DNA of 9,959 nt from Bacteroidales bacterium (GTDB taxonomy: Bacteria > Bacteroidota > Bacteroidia > Bacteroidales > F082): positions 1 through 9,959 of the forward strand of contig JAFWRA010000241.1 in the NCBI GenBank assembly GCA_017508895.1, written 5' to 3'. A program made the translations under genes and the position numbers. Below the pieces are notes generated by a model. That model had not been told where the DNA came from. It worked only from the letters and a program-made list of their open reading frames with translations, and ran no database searches. How positions within the stretch are numbered: position 1 is the stretch's first letter; every line of letters begins with the position of its first letter. This document shows, one piece after another, positions 5,539 to 9,959 of the stretch.

Positions 5539-7158
5539 TTATTCTCCAATCCTTACCCGCCGCAAATCCAACAGATTCGTAGGATTGCTGCCCATGTCCT
5601 TTACGCGCTTGTTCACAAAACGCAGCACCTCGTCATAGAACAGTACCACCACAGGTGCATCCTGCATCATCAAGCTGTCCATCTCGGTGTAATATTTGGC
5701 GCGTTCTTGTAAGTCGTTACAAAGCAAGGCTTTGTCGTATAATTTGTCATACTTTTGATTGGAATAATGGGTGTAATTGGGCCCCGATGGAGCGAAATTA
5801 CTGGTAATGAACAAGGAAAGATAGTTCTCCGCATCAGGATAGTCTGCCACCCACGAGGAACGGAAAAACTGCAGACTACCGTTTGACCTCATGCTGCGCA
5901 ACGTGGCAGGGGGTATTACCTCCATCTTGCACTGCAACCCGATTTGCTCCACTTGGCTTTGCACAAACTTCCCGATGTCAGCATAGTCGGCCACAGTGGT
6001 GAGTTGCAAAAGATGGCCTTGCAGATGGTTGTCGGCCACCAAACGCTGTGCGCGCTTCAAATCGTAACTATAGCCAATGGTACTGCTATGCCCTGGCAAT
6101 CCCACAGGAATCATGCCGCCAGTGCCTGGTTCACCGATACCGTTGCGCAAATAACGCAGCATTTTCTCTCGGTCGATGCAGAGGTTGACGGCCTGCCGCA
6201 AGGCTCGTGCACGGTCGGGACCCAACGGGTCATTGGGGTCGATGAAGAAGGAGAAATACTCAGTGTTCAAGTAAGGCTCAGTAATCAACTCGATTTTGTC
6301 CTCATATTTTTTGCGCAGGTTGCCATCGTAGGTCAGCAATTCATCCTTATAGCGCGCATCAATGCCCGACATGAAGTCGAACTTGCCTTTGATAAACTCC
6401 AAAAAGGCCACCTGCTTGTCGATGAGGAAGCTGACGGAGACAGCATCGATGTATGGCAGTCTCTCCCCTGCCGCGTCACGCTCGAAATAGTTGGGATTCT
6501 TGCGGAAAACGAGTTTCACGCCCTCTTTCCAATACTGGAACTTGAACGGCCCCGTCCCGACAGGATGGCTGCGGAAGTCGTCGCCATAATACTCAACGGC
6601 TTCGTGAGGCACCACTGAAGCGTAGGTCATCGAAAGGATGCCCAAAAATGGCGGGAAAGGCTTGGAAAGTTCGATTTGGAAAGTGGTGTCATCCAAGGCA
6701 GTGAAGGCATACTGGTCATCATTGTGCTTGACCGATGAAAAAATCCACAAACCTGGCGAATTCAAGGTTTTATCGACAACACGGTTGAAGGAATAGACGA
6801 AGTCTTGGGCGGTGACGAAACGAGACTTGGCATTCAGCTCGTCAAAGCACTTATCCTCATGAAACTGCACATCATCCCGCAGATGGAATGTGTAACGCAA
6901 ACCATCCTCGCTGATGTCCCACGACTTGGCTACCATCGGGACCAGGTTCATCTTGTCGTCGAAAGCCACAAGACTGTTGAACACTTGGTCGCAAGCCCAA
7001 ATGTGTGGCAAGTCCTTGGCATAAATCGGGTCGAGGGTGAGGATGCCGGCGGATTCGTTGTACTTAAAGATGGCGAGGTTTTCATCGTCACCTTGTCGCT
7101 GACCGCATCCTGCAGTCAGCACAAGCAACAAAACCAATCCCAGCAACCCTCTTCTCAT
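5539..7158 (-). CDS. Peptide-binding lipoprotein, ABC transporter family 5 (SBP_bac_5, DppA/OppA-like)
   Basis: Family 5 binding proteins capture di- or oligopeptides (sometimes other solutes) outside the inner membrane and pass them to an ABC permease. I choose the ATG at 7158: AAGGTG lies 8 bases before it. The GTG at 7164, overlapping the lon stop as GTGA, has only a 2-base spacing and is less likely. With the ATG start there are 539 residues, normal for the family. A hydrophobic signal ends in LTAGC, with C18 as the lipidated Cys. Family signatures are VGTGPFKF (200-207) with RKNPNYF shortly after (219-225), and SSWVADYPDAENYL (434-447). D439 sits where DppA and OppA hold the peptide amino group. 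Acidic GDDE follows soon after the Cys. No permease or ATPase genes are visible, so it is an orphan here. It is probably co-transcribed with lon. Peptide specificity is inferred from the family. Confidence 0.9.
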   Translation of the reverse strand: MRRGLLGLVLLLVLTAGCGQRQGDDENLAIFKYNESAGILTLDPIYAKDLPHIWACDQVFNSLVAFDDKMNLVPMVAKSWDISEDGLRYTFHLRDDVQFHEDKCFDELNAKSRFVTAQDFVYSFNRVVDKTLNSPGLWIFSSVKHNDDQYAFTALDDTTFQIELSKPFPPFLGILSMTYASVVPHEAVEYYGDDFRSHPVGTGPFKFQYWKEGVKLVFRKNPNYFERDAAGERLPYIDAVSVSFLIDKQVAFLEFIKGKFDFMSGIDARYKDELLTYDGNLRKKYEDKIELITEPYLNTEYFSFFIDPNDPLGPDRARALRQAVNLCIDREKMLRYLRNGIGEPGTGGMIPVGLPGHSSTIGYSYDLKRAQRLVADNHLQGHLLQLTTVADYADIGKFVQSQVEQIGLQCKMEVIPPATLRSMRSNGSLQFFRSSWVADYPDAENYLSLFITSNFAPSGPNYTHYSNQKYDKLYDKALLCNDLQERAKYYTEMDSLMMQDAPVVVLFYDEVLRFVNKRVKDMGSNPTNLLDLRRVRIGE

Positions 7159-7160
7159 TT

Positions 7161-9656
7161 TCACTTCACCTTAAAACCGATTACCTCGGGATGCAAGTTG
7201 TTCAGATACTTGTTGTAATCCAAGTCGTTCTTGTCCTGTTCCTTCTCCAAGGCCAAGTCAAGCACCTCCATCATGTTTTCCACATAGTGGAAATTCAGTC
7301 CTTCGATGTAGTCCTCCTTGATATCCTTGATATCGTGCTCATTATCGATGGAAAGGATGAGGTCGGTGACGCCATTGCGCTTGGCGGCCAGCATCTTCTC
7401 CTTCACACCGCCCACGGGCAACACTCTGCCACGTAGCGTGATTTCACCCGTCATAGCCAACTGGCTCTTCACCTTGCGTTGGGTGAAGGCAGAAGTCAAA
7501 GCGGTGAGCATGGTGATACCTGCCGAGGGACCGTCCTTGGGCGTAGCGCCTTCAGGGATATGGACGTGTACATTCCAAGCCTCAAACACATCAGGATTGA
7601 TGTTGAGTTGCGAGGCGTGTGCCTTGATGAACTCGTAGGCGATGGTCGCGGATTCCTTCATCACCTCGCCGAGGTTACCCGTCAGTGAGAGATGTCCGCC
7701 ACCACGACTCAAACTGACCTCAATGGACAGTATCTCACCTCCCACTTGCGTCCAAGCCAAGCCTGTGGCCACACCCGGCATGGTGTGTTTCACCTCGTCT
7801 TCGTCGTGGTGCATGGGCACACCGAGCACTTTGCGCAAATCCTCTAGTGTAATCTTTTTGTCAAAGGCTTCTTCGCTGACGACTTGTTTGGCGCGGTGAC
7901 GCATCATGTCGCCAATGCGGCGTTCCAGGTTACGCACGCCTGCCTCACGGGTGTAGTCGTCGATGATGTGCATCACGATGTCCTTCGGGAAGGTGATTTG
8001 CTTATTGTCGAGGCCGTGCTCCTTCATCTGCTTCGGGATGAGGTGACGTTTGGCAATTTCGTATTTCTCTTCACGCAGGTAGCCACTCAAATCGATGATT
8101 TCCATACGATCGCGCAAGGCGGGATGGATAGTAGCAAGGTTGTTGGCCGTAGCGATGAATAGAATCTTCGAGAGGTCGTAGTCCAACTCGATGAAGTTGT
8201 CGTAGAAAGCATTATTCTGCTCAGGATCAAGGATTTCGAGCAAGGCAGCCTGCGGGTCGCCGTTGATGTTGTTGCCGCTCACCTTGTCGATTTCATCCAA
8301 AACGAAAACAGGGTTACTCGACTTTACCTTGCGCAAATTCTGGATGATACGGCCAGGCATGGCACCGATGTAGGTTTTACGGTGACCACGTAATTCGGAC
8401 TCGTCGCGAACACCGCCCAATGACATTCTGACATATTTGCGGTTCAAAGCCCTTGCGATGGACTTGCCCAACGAGGTCTTACCCACACCAGGAGGTCCGA
8501 CAAGACACAAAATAGGTGATTTCATGTCATTGCGCAACTTCAGCACGGCGAGATGCTCCACGATGCGATCTTTCACCTTGTCCAAACCATAGTGGTCGGC
8601 ATCGAGGATGCGTTGGGCGCGTTTCAGGTCGAAGTTATCCTTGGTATACTCCTCCCACGGCAGGTCAACGAGGTATTGCAAATAGTTCAGCTGTATGCCG
8701 TATTCCGCCGCCTGTGGATGGGTTCGCTCTAATTTCTTCAGCTCTCTATCGAAGACCTCGGCCACTTCCTTCGACCATTTCTTCTTCGCTGCCTTTTCCG
8801 TCAACTCCTTGACATCCTGTTCGTTGGGACTACCGCCCAATTCCTCTTGAATGGTTCGAAGCTGTTGGTTGAGGTAATACTCACGCTGTTGCTTGTCCAT
8901 GTCGACTCGCACCTTACTTTGGATCTGTTGCTTCAGCTCCAGCATCTGCTGCTCGTCGGTCAGCACGGCCAACAGGTCGGAAGCCATCTGGTTGAGGTTG
9001 CGTGCCTCCAAAAGTCCTTGACGGACAGGCATATCGGCCTCCACATTGCTGGCCACGAAGTTTAGCAGAAAAATAGGGTCGTCGATGTTCTTGATGGCAA
9101 AGCCCGCCTCTTGCGACAGGTTGCGCGAGCGAGCGATGACTTGAATGGCCAACTCCCTCACGGATTGTATCAAAGCATTGAACTTACGCGAGTTAGGAAT
9201 ATCCACTGAAGCCGCATATGGAATCACTGTAGCTTTAATGTAAGGCTCAACCTGTGTCGGTTCCACCACTTCAAAACGACGTTTGCCCTGAATGATGACC
9301 GTGACATTACCGTCAGGCATCTCAAAGGTCTTAAGGATTTGCGCCGAGGTGCCCACCTTATACAAGTCGTCGAGCATCGGCTCTTCCACATTCGCGTCCT
9401 TCTGCGCAATGACGCCGATGGACTTGCGTTTGCGGTTGTATTCCTTCACCAGCTGGATAGACTTGTCGCGTCCCACGGTGATGGGGATGACCACGCCAGG
9501 ATAAAGTACCGAGTTGCGCAAAGGCAAAATAGGCAGCTCCTCTGGCACTTCCTCTTCCTGAGAAAGGCGTCCTTCCTCAATGGTCAACACGGGAATGAAC
9601 TCTGGATTGGAGTCCATCATATCTGAAAACAATTCGGGTTCAACTTTATAACTCAT
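7161..9656 (-). CDS. lon: ATP-dependent protease Lon (LonA, peptidase S16)
   Basis: Lon unfolds and degrades damaged and regulatory proteins in the cytoplasm, as a hexamer. All expected parts are present in 831 residues: an N-terminal substrate-binding domain from LPILPLRN (41-48) to about 250, a helical coiled-coil region (about 250-375), an AAA+ module with Walker A GPPGVGKT (387-394) and Walker B FVLDEIDK (451-458), Arg-finger candidate R517 in LRDRME and sensor-2 candidate R575, and the protease domain. The catalytic dyad is S711 in PKDGPSAG and K754 in GGVKEK; their 43-residue spacing equals that of E. coli Lon (S679/K722). About 40 acidic residues precede the conserved start of the domain, making it longer than E. 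coli Lon (784). The ATG at 9656 gives MSYKVEP. The stop TGA nearly abuts the next gene, and the promoter is at 9727-9758. Assignment is firm. Confidence 0.98.
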   Translation of the reverse strand: MSYKVEPELFSDMMDSNPEFIPVLTIEEGRLSQEEEVPEELPILPLRNSVLYPGVVIPITVGRDKSIQLVKEYNRKRKSIGVIAQKDANVEEPMLDDLYKVGTSAQILKTFEMPDGNVTVIIQGKRRFEVVEPTQVEPYIKATVIPYAASVDIPNSRKFNALIQSVRELAIQVIARSRNLSQEAGFAIKNIDDPIFLLNFVASNVEADMPVRQGLLEARNLNQMASDLLAVLTDEQQMLELKQQIQSKVRVDMDKQQREYYLNQQLRTIQEELGGSPNEQDVKELTEKAAKKKWSKEVAEVFDRELKKLERTHPQAAEYGIQLNYLQYLVDLPWEEYTKDNFDLKRAQRILDADHYGLDKVKDRIVEHLAVLKLRNDMKSPILCLVGPPGVGKTSLGKSIARALNRKYVRMSLGGVRDESELRGHRKTYIGAMPGRIIQNLRKVKSSNPVFVLDEIDKVSGNNINGDPQAALLEILDPEQNNAFYDNFIELDYDLSKILFIATANNLATIHPALRDRMEIIDLSGYLREEKYEIAKRHLIPKQMKEHGLDNKQITFPKDIVMHIIDDYTREAGVRNLERRIGDMMRHRAKQVVSEEAFDKKITLEDLRKVLGVPMHHDEDEVKHTMPGVATGLAWTQVGGEILSIEVSLSRGGGHLSLTGNLGEVMKESATIAYEFIKAHASQLNINPDVFEAWNVHVHIPEGATPKDGPSAGITMLTALTSAFTQRKVKSQLAMTGEITLRGRVLPVGGVKEKMLAAKRNGVTDLILSIDNEHDIKDIKEDYIEGLNFHYVENMMEVLDLALEKEQDKNDLDYNKYLNNLHPEVIGFKVK

Positions 9657-9726
9657 AAAACAGTTTTTGCATTAGGCGACAAAATGTCAGTCCGCCGCCG
9701 TTTCACACCTTATTATATATGTGGCG

Positions 9727-9758
9727 CAAAGATACGACAATAATAATGCCAAGGCAAA
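9727..9758 (-). promoter_or_regulatory. Bacteroidota-type promoter of lon
   Basis: On the minus strand a perfect -33 TTTG (9758-9755) and a perfect -7 TATCTTTG (9734-9727) are separated by 20 bases, which fits the Bacteroides consensus fully. The leader would be about 65 bases. The leader contains a small hairpin, GACA/TGTC around AAA (9678-9688). The -33 element lies in the T-run of the preceding rpmE2 terminator. I see no CIRCE-type heat-shock operator. Confidence 0.8.
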
Positions 9759-9787
9759 AAAAAAGCCCTCGCGACTGGCAAGAGCTT
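9755..9787 (-). terminator. Rho-independent terminator after rpmE2
   Basis: Read on the minus strand, AAGCTCTTGC (9787-9778) pairs with GCGAGGGCTT (9772-9763) around the 5-base loop CAGTC. The 10-bp stem contains two U-G pairs. It is followed directly by an unbroken run of T (minus strand, from 9764 to 9756). The stem begins 22 bases after the rpmE2 stop. Confidence 0.88.
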
Positions 9788-9809
9788 CATTCTTTTGATA
9801 TGGTTCAAC

Positions 9810-9959
9810 TTACTTGGCTTCCTTCTTCTCGAAGAACTTCTTGTACTTGTTGTTGAACTTATCAACACGACCGGCGCTGTCGACGAGCTTCATCTTACCC
9901 GTGTAGAAGGGGTGTGATGCGCTGGAGATTTCGAGCTTCACCAGAGGATATTCGTTGCC
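9810..9959 (-). CDS. rpmE2: 50S ribosomal protein L31 type B, C-terminal part
   Basis: The minus-strand frame entering at the window edge encodes 49 residues followed by TAA (stop at 9812-9810). The segments [19 protein letters not shown] and [18 protein letters not shown] are characteristic of L31, a small protein at the bridge between the ribosomal subunits. The N-terminal third (about 30-35 residues) lies outside the window, so whether the CxxC zinc motif is absent, as is typical of type B, cannot be checked here. The type B call rests on the spacing and wording of the [11 protein letters not shown] region. The C-terminus is Lys/Glu-rich (FFEKKEAK). The gene is followed by its own terminator and then by the lon promoter. 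Confidence 0.93.
   Translation of the reverse strand, partial: GNEYPLVKLEISSASHPFYTGKMKLVDSAGRVDKFNNKYKKFFEKKEAK

Noticed and set aside
5944..6618. Plus-strand open frame of 224 codons
   Set aside because: It is fully antisense to the peptide-binding lipoprotein and has no family resemblance.
7162..7164. GTG as start of the lipoprotein gene, overlapping the lon stop
   Set aside because: The AAGGTG site is only 2 bases from the GTG but 8 bases from the ATG at 7158, which also leaves a complete lipoprotein signal.
9657..9726. Riboswitch or heat-shock operator in the lon leader
   Set aside because: Only a short 4-bp hairpin (9678-9688) is visible, with no CIRCE-like or known riboswitch core.

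Overview
This window looks like a chromosomal segment of a Bacteroidota organism, most likely of the order Bacteroidales. The evidence is three copies of the -7 hexamer-type element TATCTTTG (the TAnnTTTG class used by the Bacteroides primary sigma factor), an exported Tricorn-type S41 protease, a type B ribosomal protein L31, a Lon protease with an N-terminal extension and few clear Shine-Dalgarno sites. The genus cannot be named from the sequence alone.

Layout: (1) 1-727, plus strand: the C-terminal half of a PepD-type M20C dipeptidase carrying an unusual Lys/Ala-rich tail, followed by a terminator (750-785). (2) 786-931: an AT-rich intergenic stretch with two interleaved inverted repeats and a -7 element. 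(3) 932-2041, plus strand: a Fic-domain protein with an N-terminal DUF4172-type region, an inhibitory-helix-like motif and a C-terminal winged-helix-like segment. (4) 2062-2098: a terminator shared by the convergent Fic and Tricorn genes. (5) 2114-5461, minus strand: a secreted Tricorn-like protease with its own promoter at 5497-5528. (6) 5539-7158, minus strand: a lipoprotein of the peptide-binding SBP_bac_5 family, almost abutting lon. (7) 7161-9656, minus strand: lon. (8) 9810-9959, minus strand: the C-terminal part of rpmE2 (L31 type B), whose terminator runs into the lon promoter.

Functionally, most of the window concerns proteins and peptides: cytosolic dipeptide hydrolysis (PepD), quality-control proteolysis (Lon), extracytoplasmic peptide capture (SBP) and exported peptide trimming (Tricorn). 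Lon and the SBP are probably co-transcribed, and no strong terminator separates the SBP from the Tricorn gene. The Fic gene sits between these as a stand-alone regulator-like AMPylator.

The least expected items are a 24-base copy of what looks like a dispersed palindromic repeat placed exactly in frame in the Tricorn linker, the histone-like tail on PepD, and the interleaved inverted repeats before fic. I saw no clear new multi-gene system, CRISPR array, tRNA or insertion sequence.
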